Shown here: positions 1 through 8,041 of the stretch, piece by piece | How positions within the stretch are numbered: position 1 is the stretch's first letter | How the letters are laid out: each line of letters starts with the position of its first letter | Program-made: the position numbers and the translations under genes | Assembly (NCBI RefSeq): GCF_003055625.1 | Contig: NZ_CP028811.1 | Location: 2,418,001 to 2,482,000, forward strand | From: Flavobacterium magnum | GTDB taxonomy: Bacteria > Bacteroidota > Bacteroidia > Flavobacteriales > Flavobacteriaceae | Direction: 5' to 3' | DNA length: 64,000 bases | The notes under the pieces: model-generated | Database searches by the model: none | What the model saw: only the letters and a program-made list of their open reading frames with translations | Told to the model about the DNA's origin: nothing

Positions 1-2268
1 CCTCGCAGTAATTTTATTCGGGGAATTGAGTACGGGTGATTCGGGATTCAGGAACCGTACAGGTGCATTTTCCTCGGTCACCCGGTCCCGCGATAACTTC
101 AACGGGAACGGCGCAATCTTATCGGTAACCAAATCATCTGTAGTGTTGTATTGCACGATCATCGTTTTGCCTTCTTTCACAAAATCGAAAAGCACGTCCT
201 GTTTCAATGATAGTGCCTGTGCGACATTGTAAGCGCGGATGCCGGTCATGGCGACGTCGAAACCGGCCAGTTTTTCCTTGGAGATTTCTTCCGGTTTGAT
301 CACGGTGACATCATAACCCATCTGGATCAGGCTTTTCGGGACTTCATCGCCCACACCCATAATATAGGCGATCTTTTCACTGCCTGTTTTTATATCCAGC
401 CTGATGAAACGCGCCTCAGCCGGCTTAAGCACCTGTTGCCTTGAGATGTGGTCGTATTTGATGTTGACCTGTTCCTGGCTGAACGTCTTCCCATCAATCA
501 TGGCTACGGCTTTGGCCACAGCTTCAGCACCTCCAGCCGGTGGAAATACTTCAAAAGTGAACGACTGCTCGGAACCCTTCTTACTCAAATCGAAAGCCGA
601 TTGGGACGGAATCACTTTCCAGTCCGGCGGCAGGTTCAGCGACACATTTCCTTTCACGTTATCCTTTCCGGATTGGATACGCACGTCAACCAGTTTCGGC
701 TTTTTTGTATTGAAGATCGTAACTTTATTCGAGATGGAAACCGAAACGTCCGGCACGATGTCGAAAGGGCGGAATATCTCGCCTTTCGCGTCGTCATTGA
801 ATTTGTACGTGATTTCTTTTTCAAAAGGAAGGTCGGTGCCATTGATGCGGATGTTAAAAACAGCCTTCAATTCCCGGATTACATCAGGCTTTCCGATGTT
901 TTGCTGGTCATTCACGCGGTACATTCCTACGGTTCCCTTTTCATCGAGCCAATACGGCTGTGTGTAGGCGGATTGGGCGCCGATTTCAAGTTCCTGCTCC
1001 AGTGTGAACGGGAAATTGTTTTTGAGCGCTACACCCTGGGAGATTGTTTTTTGCGCGGGTAAAAATGTGACCGATGAGAGCGTCATATCAACTGCGCTCC
1101 TGTTGGTAGCTTCCATCTTTACTTTGATTTTGCTGCCCGGCGTGGCTTCCTGAATGTTGGTGACCGCCTCAAGGTACAGTCCGGCGCAACCTGCAATTAT
1201 TTCCTTTATTTCTTCTGATTTTATGGCTTTCCAATGCGCTTCATCCAATGCCTGGATCATTTGATAGGCCTTAACAAGATCGGGGATACTCGCCGATGGA
1301 TTTGTGAAATCGAAATTTTTCTCCACTGCAGCAAGCAACAAGCCAATAGGCTTTCCCCCTTGAACGCGGTTCCAGGACGTATCGATGCCGTCAAAAATAT
1401 CAGACTTATTTTCTGGTTTGTCGCCATTAATAAATTCGAGGTACTCGGTTTCCTCACCGCGCGTCCCTGTGCTTCCAAACCCCTGCGACTGGTGGCGGCT
1501 GCGGCTCAATGCGGCAATTTCCTGGTTTGATTTACCCAGCATGGGGAAGTACACTCCCGTTTGCAGGCTGTACATATTGGTTTTGTCGGCCTGATCGAAT
1601 TTTTCCTTACTACCGTAAAACCACCACGACGTATTGAAAAACATGCGTTTCGGTTGCCATGGCTTTACATATTCTAGTTGGTCAGCATAAGAATTCGGGT
1701 TGTTCGCCAGATTAAAACTCTCAAAGCTCAGCATCGCCGAAGCGGTGTGGTGGCCATGGGTAGTGCCCGGCGTACGATGGTCAAAACGATTGATGATCAC
1801 ATCAGGCTGAAACTTCCTGATTTGCCAGATGATGTCGCTTAATACTTGCGCTTTATCCCATATGGCCAACGTTTCATCAGGATTTTTAGAGTAGCCGAAA
1901 TCGTTGGCGCGCGAGAAAAATTGTTCGCCGCCGTCGATTTTCCTGGCCTCAAGCAATTCCTGGGTGCGGATGGTGCCGAGTAATTCCCTTAATTCAGCCC
2001 CGATAAGGTTTTGCCCACCGTCGCCACGCGTCAGTGAGAGGTAACCTGTGCGGTATTTTCTTTCGTTAGCGTAATAGGAAATCAGACGCGTATTTTCGTC
2101 ATCAGGATGGGCAGCGATGTACAGTACGGTCCCCAAGACATTAAGTTTCTGGATTTGGGCGTAGATGTCGGCGACGTTAGGTTTTACCGGCTGTTGTGCC
2201 TGCGCGCCGGTTTGACATAGTAAAGTAAGCAGGAATAAGAGACTGATTTTACGCATTTCGGGATTCAT
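1..2268 (-). CDS. PIG-L family deacetylase, large secreted form (3' end cut by window)
   Basis: The minus-strand frame is open from an ATG at 2268 (or 2256, the more usual MRKISL start) to the window edge, about 750 codons, so the C-terminus is missing. A signal peptide ends near TGAQAQ. The deacetylase signature AAHPDDENTR follows within about the first 50 residues, and GHHTAS further on supplies the other zinc ligand region. This N-terminal metal-dependent LmbE/PIG-L domain would remove an acetyl group from an N-acetyl sugar. The remaining ~450 residues look like beta-sandwich domains. Large forms of this type are common in Bacteroidota and are probably periplasmic. The true substrate cannot be told from sequence. 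Confidence 0.88.
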   Translation of the reverse strand, partial: MNPEMRKISLLFLLTLLCQTGAQAQQPVKPNVADIYAQIQKLNVLGTVLYIAAHPDDENTRLISYYANERKYRTGYLSLTRGDGGQNLIGAELRELLGTIRTQELLEARKIDGGEQFFSRANDFGYSKNPDETLAIWDKAQVLSDIIWQIRKFQPDVIINRFDHRTPGTTHGHHTASAMLSFESFNLANNPNSYADQLEYVKPWQPKRMFFNTSWWFYGSKEKFDQADKTNMYSLQTGVYFPMLGKSNQEIAALSRSRHQSQGFGSTGTRGEETEYLEFINGDKPENKSDIFDGIDTSWNRVQGGKPIGLLLAAVEKNFDFTNPSASIPDLVKAYQMIQALDEAHWKAIKSEEIKEIIAGCAGLYLEAVTNIQEATPGSKIKVKMEATNRSAVDMTLSSVTFLPAQKTISQGVALKNNFPFTLEQELEIGAQSAYTQPYWLDEKGTVGMYRVNDQQNIGKPDVIRELKAVFNIRINGTDLPFEKEITYKFNDDAKGEIFRPFDIVPDVSVSISNKVTIFNTKKPKLVDVRIQSGKDNVKGNVSLNLPPDWKVIPSQSAFDLSKKGSEQSFTFEVFPPAGGAEAVAKAVAMIDGKTFSQEQVNIKYDHISRQQVLKPAEARFIRLDIKTGSEKIAYIMGVGDEVPKSLIQMGYDVTVIKPEEISKEKLAGFDVAMTGIRAYNVAQALSLKQDVLFDFVKEGKTMIVQYNTTDDLVTDKIAPFPLKLSRDRVTEENAPVRFLNPESPVLNSPNKITAR

Positions 2269-2335
2269 TTTCGATGGTCGCCAAATATACCAATTATATC
2301 AACCCCATAGCCTGATTGGATTTTGTTTAACAAAA

Positions 2336-2365
2336 AAAGGGCTGTCTCAATCGAGACAACCCTTT
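2336..2365. terminator. Bidirectional hairpin terminator
   Basis: AAAGGG and TGTCTC arms (2336-2348) pair with GAGACA and CCCTTT (2353-2365) around an AATC loop, with A and T tracts outside. It lies downstream of the minus-strand 139-residue gene and upstream of the PIG-L gene. Confidence 0.75.
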
Positions 2366-2384
2366 GCTTTCAGGTAGGCTGCAT

Positions 2385-2804
2385 TTAATGATGTCCGTGA
2401 CCCTTCCCGTGTTTTTTTCCATGTCCTTTTCCGTGTTTGTGTTCCGTGTACACGACAGGCCTTTTCACGACAACCGGAGCATACTGCGCATAATGTTTCT
2501 TGTAATATATGTATGGCCTGTTACCCCTGTAATCGCTTATTTTCACCTTGCGACATTTTTCATAAGAGTAATTCTTGTATTTCCCAGGCAGGTATTTGGC
2601 CCTGATCCATTTATTGTTTGTCCGGTAAATGTAACGCTTCGTTGAAATGTCATAATAAGAAGCGTAATCAGGAAGGTAGTAATACCTCACAATCACTGGT
2701 TTTGGTGTGGGTTCCACTACAGTAGGATTCACGTTTACGGTGATCTGCGCGTGCGCTGCAGCCGTAAAAAACAGCAATAGCAATATTAATTTCGTTGTTC
2801 TCAT
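2385..2804 (-). CDS. Small exported Tyr/His-rich protein
   Basis: 139 residues with a clear signal peptide (MRTTKLILLLLFFTAAAHAQ). The mature part is rich in Tyr, Lys and Arg and ends in a Gly-His-Lys tail (HGKGHGKKHGKGHGHH) that could bind metal ions. I do not recognise a named domain. Short basic YXXY-type exported proteins of this kind are common in Flavobacterium. It is a single gene between a terminator (2336-2365) and the next minus-strand gene about 200 bases upstream. Function is unknown; an envelope or metal-binding role is inference from the tail only. Confidence 0.75.
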   Translation of the reverse strand: MRTTKLILLLLFFTAAAHAQITVNVNPTVVEPTPKPVIVRYYYLPDYASYYDISTKRYIYRTNNKWIRAKYLPGKYKNYSYEKCRKVKISDYRGNRPYIYYKKHYAQYAPVVVKRPVVYTEHKHGKGHGKKHGKGHGHH

Positions 2805-3002
2805 AATTTATTTCTTTTAAGATTGTCACCAGACTGTTGTGATTCTGGATGGTTTAAAGCTTGGAAAATACTCCCACGTGTATGCTCCGCAAAAAGGGTA
2901 TCGCTTCTTCACAGGCGTGCTTTTCGCACTTACCTTTCTTGAGGATAGGACCTAGACCACGTTCTACGTCGTCACAAAATGTCAGGATATTAAATTTTAG
3001 GC

Positions 3003-3323
3003 TTACAGCAGCAGGATCAACAGCAAGATAATGATAATGATCGCACCTACTGACAGGTACACACCGCCATTGGTAGTACGCAGTTCTGATTTGATTGCAC
3101 GGACTTCCTTGCGCAGCGCCTTTCTTTCAGCACGAGATAAATCCGACTTATCCATAGCCTTGATTTCCTCAAGACGATCTGTCAATAATTTGACACGTGC
3201 CGGCATTTCATTTGTAGGGTCAGCGGTTAACGTGGTGGTAACCGGAGTCGATGCGTACGTTACAGTGGGTGTAATGGCAAGTGTAAACAGCATCATCATC
3301 AAATAAAGAGTTGACTTTTTCAT
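3003..3323 (-). CDS. Small exported protein with basic coiled segment and C-terminal membrane helix
   Basis: 106 residues from MKKSTLYL at 3323; a longer in-frame start at 3347 adds eight residues before an otherwise normal signal peptide and is less likely. The order is a signal peptide ending near TYAS, a central charged helix (LLTDRLEEIKAMDKSDL and SRAERKALRKEVRAIK), then a C-terminal membrane helix made almost only of Ile and Leu (VGAIIIIILLLILLL). This architecture occurs in many short Bacteroidota proteins without assigned function. It would sit in the inner membrane with the charged part in the periplasm. Confidence 0.75.
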   Translation of the reverse strand: MKKSTLYLMMMLFTLAITPTVTYASTPVTTTLTADPTNEMPARVKLLTDRLEEIKAMDKSDLSRAERKALRKEVRAIKSELRTTNGGVYLSVGAIIIIILLLILLL

Positions 3324-3514
3324 TTCAGTATAGTATTGGTTAAACAATTAGTGAGTGTAAATTTCGATTTGTTTTGCGTGAAACGCCTTACGGAATTATT
3401 GGGAATGGTTGTATAATTTAAACACGGAATACAACGACCTATCTTTCTTGTCCCAGTTCAATGTTTTTTCATTACACATGACAGAACTTTGTACTGTAAT
3501 TGAAACACAAACTC

Positions 3515-4255
3515 ATGGAAACAAATCATAAAAATGCCGTTCTGCATAAAGCCAACACCCGTGGCTACGCAAACCACGGGTGGCTCGAATCATACCATAC
3601 CTTTAGCTTTGCCGGCTACAACAATCCGGAGCGCGTACACTTCGGTGTACTTCGGGTACTCAACGACGACCGCGTAAACGGTGGGATGGGTTTCGGCACG
3701 CACCCGCACCACGACATGGAAATTATTTCGATCCCACTGGAAGGCGACCTTGAACATAAAGACAGTATGGGGAATCTTGCCGTCATCCGCAAAGGCGACA
3801 TCCAGGTTATGAGCGCGGGCAGCGGTATTTCGCACAGCGAATATAACAGGAACGAGGGCGAAGCGGTAAAATTCCTGCAGATTTGGGTAATACCCAACCA
3901 AAGGGGTGTCACACCGCGCTACGATCAGGTAACTTTAAATCCTGCGGACCGACACAACAATTTGCAGCAGGTAGTTTCGCCAAAAGCAGATGATAAGGGT
4001 GTGTGGATCCACCAGGATGCCTGGTTTCACCTCGGTGAATTTGATAAGGACGTCAAGACTTCGTACAATATTAAGAAGGAAGGAAACGGGGTGTATGCTT
4101 TCATTCTTAAAGGAAGTTTCACCATTGACGGCCAGGTGCTGGATACAAGAGACGGTTTTGGCATCACGGGGGTGGATTCGATTGATATCTCATCCCTTTC
4201 CGACGGCGCTGAAATCCTGTTGATGGAAGTCCCGATGCAATTGCCGGTCTTTTAA
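3515..4255 (+). CDS. Pirin family protein
   Basis: 246 residues from the ATG at 3515; an in-frame TTG at 3500 is possible but adds only MKHKL. The N-terminal cupin has the metal-binding pattern of the pirin family (FGTHPHHDMEIISIPLEG, then SAGSGISHSEYN), and the C-terminal half forms the second cupin (FILKGSFTIDG). Length fits the YhhW-like pirins of about 230-250 residues, some of which have quercetin 2,3-dioxygenase activity. It is followed 97 bases later by a YceI gene on the same strand. The cellular role is uncertain; redox or stress response is often suggested. Confidence 0.9.
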   Translation: METNHKNAVLHKANTRGYANHGWLESYHTFSFAGYNNPERVHFGVLRVLNDDRVNGGMGFGTHPHHDMEIISIPLEGDLEHKDSMGNLAVIRKGDIQVMSAGSGISHSEYNRNEGEAVKFLQIWVIPNQRGVTPRYDQVTLNPADRHNNLQQVVSPKADDKGVWIHQDAWFHLGEFDKDVKTSYNIKKEGNGVYAFILKGSFTIDGQVLDTRDGFGITGVDSIDISSLSDGAEILLMEVPMQLPVF

Positions 4256-4352
4256 ATTGGGAAATTCTGCGTCACATCGCTTGCAACGCCAAAAATGCCG
4301 GAATCAACTTTCGATACCAACTAATAAATAACAATCAAATAATTCAATTAAT

Positions 4353-4883
4353 ATGTCAACAACTAAATGGGTCATCGACCCCACACACTCAGAAATCGGA
4401 TTTAAAGTGAAACACATGATGTTTACGAACGTTTCCGGAAAATTCGACAAATTCGACGCCGCTATCGAAACCGAAGGCGATCATTTTGAAAATGCCAAAG
4501 TCCATTTTACCGGCCAGACGGATTCCATCAACACCGGAAATGCAGACCGTGACAACCATTTGCGCAGTGCCGACTTCTTCAACGCCGAACAATTCCCGGA
4601 AATGAAGTTTGAATCAAATTCATTTACGAAAATTACCGAAGGCGACTACGAACTGCACGGCAACCTGACACTGCACGGCGAGACCAAACCGGTGCGCCTG
4701 GCGGTAGAATTTGGTGGGCTCATGAAAGATCCGTGGGGAAACACCAAGGCGGGGCTTTCAATCACGGGTAAGCTCAACCGCAAGGATTGGGGCCTAACCT
4801 GGAATGCCGCGCTCGAAACCGGCGGCGTGCTTGTAAGTGAGGAAGTGAAACTCGCGATCGAGCTGCAATTCATTAAACAATAA
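4353..4883 (+). CDS. YceI family protein (lipocalin-like)
   Basis: 176 residues, the usual length for the YceI fold, a beta-barrel that binds isoprenoid or other amphiphilic ligands in characterised members. The family pattern is clear: WVIDPTHSEIGFKVKHMMF at the start, NADRDNHLRSADFFNAEQFP in the middle and LTLHGETKPVRL before the last strands. There is no signal peptide, so unlike the periplasmic E. coli YceI this copy should be cytoplasmic. It may be co-transcribed with the upstream pirin gene. The specific ligand is unknown. Confidence 0.9.
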   Translation: MSTTKWVIDPTHSEIGFKVKHMMFTNVSGKFDKFDAAIETEGDHFENAKVHFTGQTDSINTGNADRDNHLRSADFFNAEQFPEMKFESNSFTKITEGDYELHGNLTLHGETKPVRLAVEFGGLMKDPWGNTKAGLSITGKLNRKDWGLTWNAALETGGVLVSEEVKLAIELQFIKQ

Positions 4884-4886
4884 AGT

Positions 4887-4894
4887 TACCTTTG
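4887..4894 (+). promoter_or_regulatory. -7 box (TACCTTTG)
   Basis: Matches the Bacteroidota TAnnTTTG -7 element 61 bases before the ATG at 4956. No clear TTTG -33 element is seen at the right distance. Confidence 0.4.
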
Positions 4895-4955
4895 TGTATG
4901 GTTCACGGTTCAGGGCCTTACCGCCTTGGACCGTAAATTTTATACTTTTTTTGAA

Positions 4956-5486
4956 ATGCCTTACGACAGATACAATTTCCATAAACACACTTTTTGCATT
5001 TTTGAGGAAAGACCCTTGGCGGAAATCTCCGGCCTCAGGGCAAACCACATCAGCAGGTCAGGAAGCAGTTATTTTTTTACAACGAATGGCGTATACCGAT
5101 TGTCAGACCATTGGGGCCGTGCGGCGCAATGCAAGTGGCGGCTGGAATCGCGCGAAAAGAAAAGCGGATTACGGCTGGGTTTTGCGCTCTGGACGGCGTT
5201 TCATCCCGACAACGCTACCGACAAAATTTATTTTATCCACTATGACATCGCAAGTAGCACGGTGTCTTATCAGCATAAAAATCAACTCAACCCCGACGAA
5301 ACGAAGGCATTATTTTCCGCCACAGACGTTACCAAAAGAATCCGCGAGATCCGAAAACTGCTGGCCTCAGAAGGGTGGGCGCGGCATTTTGAAACGGACA
5401 TAACGTGGTTACGCGAAACCCTGATACTTGCCATCACATCGGAAGGCAAAACACTCCAACAGGCCAAAACAGGATTATTAAGATAA
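4956..5486 (+). CDS. Conserved-type hypothetical protein, 176 residues
   Basis: The start is set at the ATG at 4956 (MPYDRYNFHKH); the longer frame begins at a TTG 30 bases upstream. It has no signal peptide or membrane helix and is rich in charged and aromatic residues, for example WGRAAQCKWRLESREKKSG and YFIHYDIASSTVSY. A C-terminal helical part (TKRIREIRKLLASEGWA) resembles a short helical hairpin. I do not recognise the family. It is a separate unit with its own -7 box, just upstream of a DEAD-box helicase gene. Confidence 0.65.
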   Translation: MPYDRYNFHKHTFCIFEERPLAEISGLRANHISRSGSSYFFTTNGVYRLSDHWGRAAQCKWRLESREKKSGLRLGFALWTAFHPDNATDKIYFIHYDIASSTVSYQHKNQLNPDETKALFSATDVTKRIREIRKLLASEGWARHFETDITWLRETLILAITSEGKTLQQAKTGLLR

Positions 5487-5492
5487 TAAGAC

Positions 5493-5500
5493 TATCTTTG
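5493..5500 (+). promoter_or_regulatory. -7 box (TATCTTTG) for the helicase gene
   Basis: TAnnTTTG element 40 bases upstream of the ATG at 5541, just after the stop of the preceding gene. Confidence 0.45.
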
Positions 5501-5540
5501 CGCCCTGTTTTACAGCAATAAGGCTGTAGCAAACCATTTT

Positions 5541-6794
5541 ATGCAATTTGAAGACCTTTCGTTATCCAACAATATACAACGCGCTGTAGCCGATATGGGC
5601 TATACCAGCCCTACGCCGATTCAGCAACAGGCAATACCCATCGTACTCGACGGCCGTGACCTCATAGGCTGCGCACAGACAGGTACTGGAAAGACCGCTG
5701 CGTTTGCCATCCCAATCATCCACCATTTGCATAGGCTGGTGGGTTCCGGCAGCAAGTTGAAGCACATCCGTGCATTGGTCGTGACCCCGACGAGGGAACT
5801 GGCGGTACAGATTGGGCAGAATTTTGATGATTATGCAAAATATACCAATATCCGCCAGCTGACCATTTTTGGCGGCGTGTCACAAATTCCGCAGGTTGAG
5901 CAGCTGCGCAAGGGCATCGACGTGCTGATTGCGACTCCGGGCAGGCTCCTCGATTTGCACAAACAGGGTTTTATCAACCTTGACCACCTGCATTCGCTGG
6001 TATTGGATGAAGCCGACCAGATGCTCGATATGGGCTTCATCAACGATGTGAAAAAAATCGTGAAACTGACCCCGAATAACCGGCAGACGTTGCTTTTTTC
6101 GGCTACGATGCCAATAGCGATCCGAGAGCTGGCGGAGATGTTCCTGAAAGATCCGGCTACGGTATCAGTGACGCCCGTGTCTTCTACGGCCGAAAAAGTA
6201 AACCAGAAAATCTATTTTGTCGATAAAACCGAGAAGAGGAATTTGCTGTACCACCTGATACGGAATGAAAACCTGCATGATGTGTTGGTCTTTTCGCGCA
6301 CCAAACATGGGGCCGATAATGTCGTCAAAGCCCTTCGCAAACGTGGCGTTGCGGCAGAAGCCATCCACGGAGACAAGTCGCAGAGTGCGCGCCAGCGTGT
6401 GCTGGATGCATTCAAGAACAAGGAAGTGGGTGTACTTGTAGCCACAGATATTGCGGCGCGTGGCATCGATATAGACCAATTGCCTTACGTAATCAACTTT
6501 GATTTACCGAATATACCCGAAACCTATGTGCACCGCATCGGGAGGACAGGCCGCGCAGGCAATGCGGGCGAAGCCATTTCATTCTGCAGTAAAGACGAAC
6601 ACGGGTATTGGAAGGACATCCAGAAACTGATTAAGGTCGACGTCCAGGTCATTTCCGACCATCCCTGGCCGTGGCATGAGGGTGAGCCTACAGCGGAAGA
6701 AAAGCCTGCCGCTAATTCCAACCGCAGTGGCGGCAGACACAAAAATTCAAGGAAATCTGCAGGATCAAAGCAAAACAAAAAGCGTTGGTATTAA
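5541..6794 (+). CDS. DEAD-box ATP-dependent RNA helicase, RhlE-like
   Basis: 417 residues with the full set of helicase motifs in order: Q motif (GYTSPTPIQQQAIPI), motif I (AQTGTGKT), PTRELA, TPGR, motif II DEAD, motif III SAT, then ARGID and HRIGRTGR in the second RecA-like domain. The last ~40 residues are a basic Lys/Arg/Ser/Asn tail (SGGRHKNSRKSAGSKQNKKR) typical of RhlE-type enzymes that helps bind RNA. It probably unwinds short RNA duplexes in ribosome assembly or cold adaptation. A second, divergent helicase is encoded at 52262-53611. Confidence 0.93.
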   Translation: MQFEDLSLSNNIQRAVADMGYTSPTPIQQQAIPIVLDGRDLIGCAQTGTGKTAAFAIPIIHHLHRLVGSGSKLKHIRALVVTPTRELAVQIGQNFDDYAKYTNIRQLTIFGGVSQIPQVEQLRKGIDVLIATPGRLLDLHKQGFINLDHLHSLVLDEADQMLDMGFINDVKKIVKLTPNNRQTLLFSATMPIAIRELAEMFLKDPATVSVTPVSSTAEKVNQKIYFVDKTEKRNLLYHLIRNENLHDVLVFSRTKHGADNVVKALRKRGVAAEAIHGDKSQSARQRVLDAFKNKEVGVLVATDIAARGIDIDQLPYVINFDLPNIPETYVHRIGRTGRAGNAGEAISFCSKDEHGYWKDIQKLIKVDVQVISDHPWPWHEGEPTAEEKPAANSNRSGGRHKNSRKSAGSKQNKKRWY

Positions 6795-6823
6795 TCTAAA
6801 CGGCTTTGTTCTCAGCTTGAAAG

Positions 6824-7921
6824 TCAATAGTGCTGCGCTGGAGCCGGCTGCCTATTGAACCGTACCCTTACAATCTTATTCTTGCCCGCGGCAAAAGCAA
6901 CAGAATCATTCTGAAACCGAATGGTATATAGCTCTTTGTCTTTCAGCAATTGCGTCCAGTTTTTTCCCGAGTCAGCAGAATATTGAAGTCCTGATGCGCC
7001 AACGCAGACGAGTTGCCTGGCGTCGCCGTGAGGGACGTATTGCACACAAGATGCGTATCCAAAACCCTGACCCTCAGCAACGGGTTCCCAGGTTTTTCCG
7101 CCATCAACGGTAACAGCCTTGTTGCTAATGGTTTGGGTTGGACTTTCATAATCGCCACCGGCAATAAATCCATTTTTTTCATCATAAAAATCGGCTGTAA
7201 AAATCCCTGTCATGGACTTCCCCTGTACGATGGGTGTATTGTATACTTCCCAGTTTTTCCCTTTGTCGGTAGAGCGGAACAGGCGGGCTTTTTTTCCACC
7301 CGAGACCATCCACGCATGCTTCCCTTTTATTATGAGGTTGGTGTTGCTGGCAGCAAACGCAGCCTCACCCTCACTGATGGCTGGAAGTTTATCGCATGGT
7401 AACTTTGTCCATGAATTTCCACCGTCCCGGGTTACAATAACCGAGAGGCATTTGCCCGTTGGATCGCCCATCGCTATGCCTTCCAGGTCATTAAAAAACT
7501 GCATGCTGTCGTAAAATGCTTTGGAATCGTCTTCATGATATACCAGCTTCACCTGTCTGCCGTCTTTCGAAATTCTATACAGCAGCGCCGGACTTCCCGC
7601 ATTCAGGATAAAAACATGCTCTTTGGTTTTGGCAATACTGCGGAATTCCGGGGTTATCGTGTCAAGTGCGATGTGCCCGTTGAACATTTTCTTTTTTTCA
7701 ATATCATAAAATCCATATTTACCTCCATTCGCGGCGTACCACATATTGTTCCCATCAAAAACTACAGCGCGTATCGAAATGCTGTCGGCGAAAACGGTAT
7801 CTACGGTTGCCGACGCGAAAAAGCCTTGGGCTGCTTTTTCCGGAGAAGCCACTTTTGGAGTGTTTTTTTTGCAGTAAATTAGTAATGAGGCGATTAGGAT
7901 TATAAGAATCTGTTTTTTCAT
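6824..7921 (-). CDS. BNR/YCF48-type beta-propeller lipoprotein
   Basis: 365 residues from MKKQILIILI at 7921; the longer frame to 7990 adds a non-signal-like extension. A hydrophobic signal with Cys at residue 17 suggests a lipoprotein, though Tyr just before Cys is atypical. The body has repeated Asp-box-like motifs of BNR propellers: TRDGGNSWTKL, STDKGKNWEVY, TVDGGKTWEP and SADSGKNWTQL. Such proteins are often annotated as oxidoreductase or photosynthesis stability factor-like in Bacteroidota without evidence for an enzyme activity. It faces away from kup; function is unknown. Confidence 0.8.
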   Translation of the reverse strand: MKKQILIILIASLLIYCKKNTPKVASPEKAAQGFFASATVDTVFADSISIRAVVFDGNNMWYAANGGKYGFYDIEKKKMFNGHIALDTITPEFRSIAKTKEHVFILNAGSPALLYRISKDGRQVKLVYHEDDSKAFYDSMQFFNDLEGIAMGDPTGKCLSVIVTRDGGNSWTKLPCDKLPAISEGEAAFAASNTNLIIKGKHAWMVSGGKKARLFRSTDKGKNWEVYNTPIVQGKSMTGIFTADFYDEKNGFIAGGDYESPTQTISNKAVTVDGGKTWEPVAEGQGFGYASCVQYVPHGDARQLVCVGASGLQYSADSGKNWTQLLKDKELYTIRFQNDSVAFAAGKNKIVRVRFNRQPAPAQHY

Positions 7922-8015
7922 TTCCGAGGAGTTTAGACGGATTAAATTTAAGGCTTTTGCCATTGGTTTGCACCAGAAACACGGGGTCAAAATCGCGGCA
8001 TATTTAAAATTTCGT

Positions 8016-8023
8016 TAATTTTG
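8016..8023 (+). promoter_or_regulatory. -7 box (TAATTTTG) for kup
   Basis: TAnnTTTG element ending 18 bases before the kup ATG at 8042, implying a very short 5' leader. Confidence 0.5.
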
Positions 8024-8041
8024 TACCTTTAAATTCTATTT

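Noticed and set aside
448..1062. 204-codon plus-strand reading frame
   Set aside because: It lies opposite the PIG-L gene, whose minus-strand frame contains clear zinc motifs and signal peptide. The plus frame has no recognisable protein.
2845..3002. Open minus-strand frame of about 48 codons (reads LKFNILTFCDDVERG onward, then KKGKCEKHACEEA)
   Set aside because: It reads like protein but has no start codon and no recognisable homolog, so it may be a gene remnant or chance. It was not annotated.
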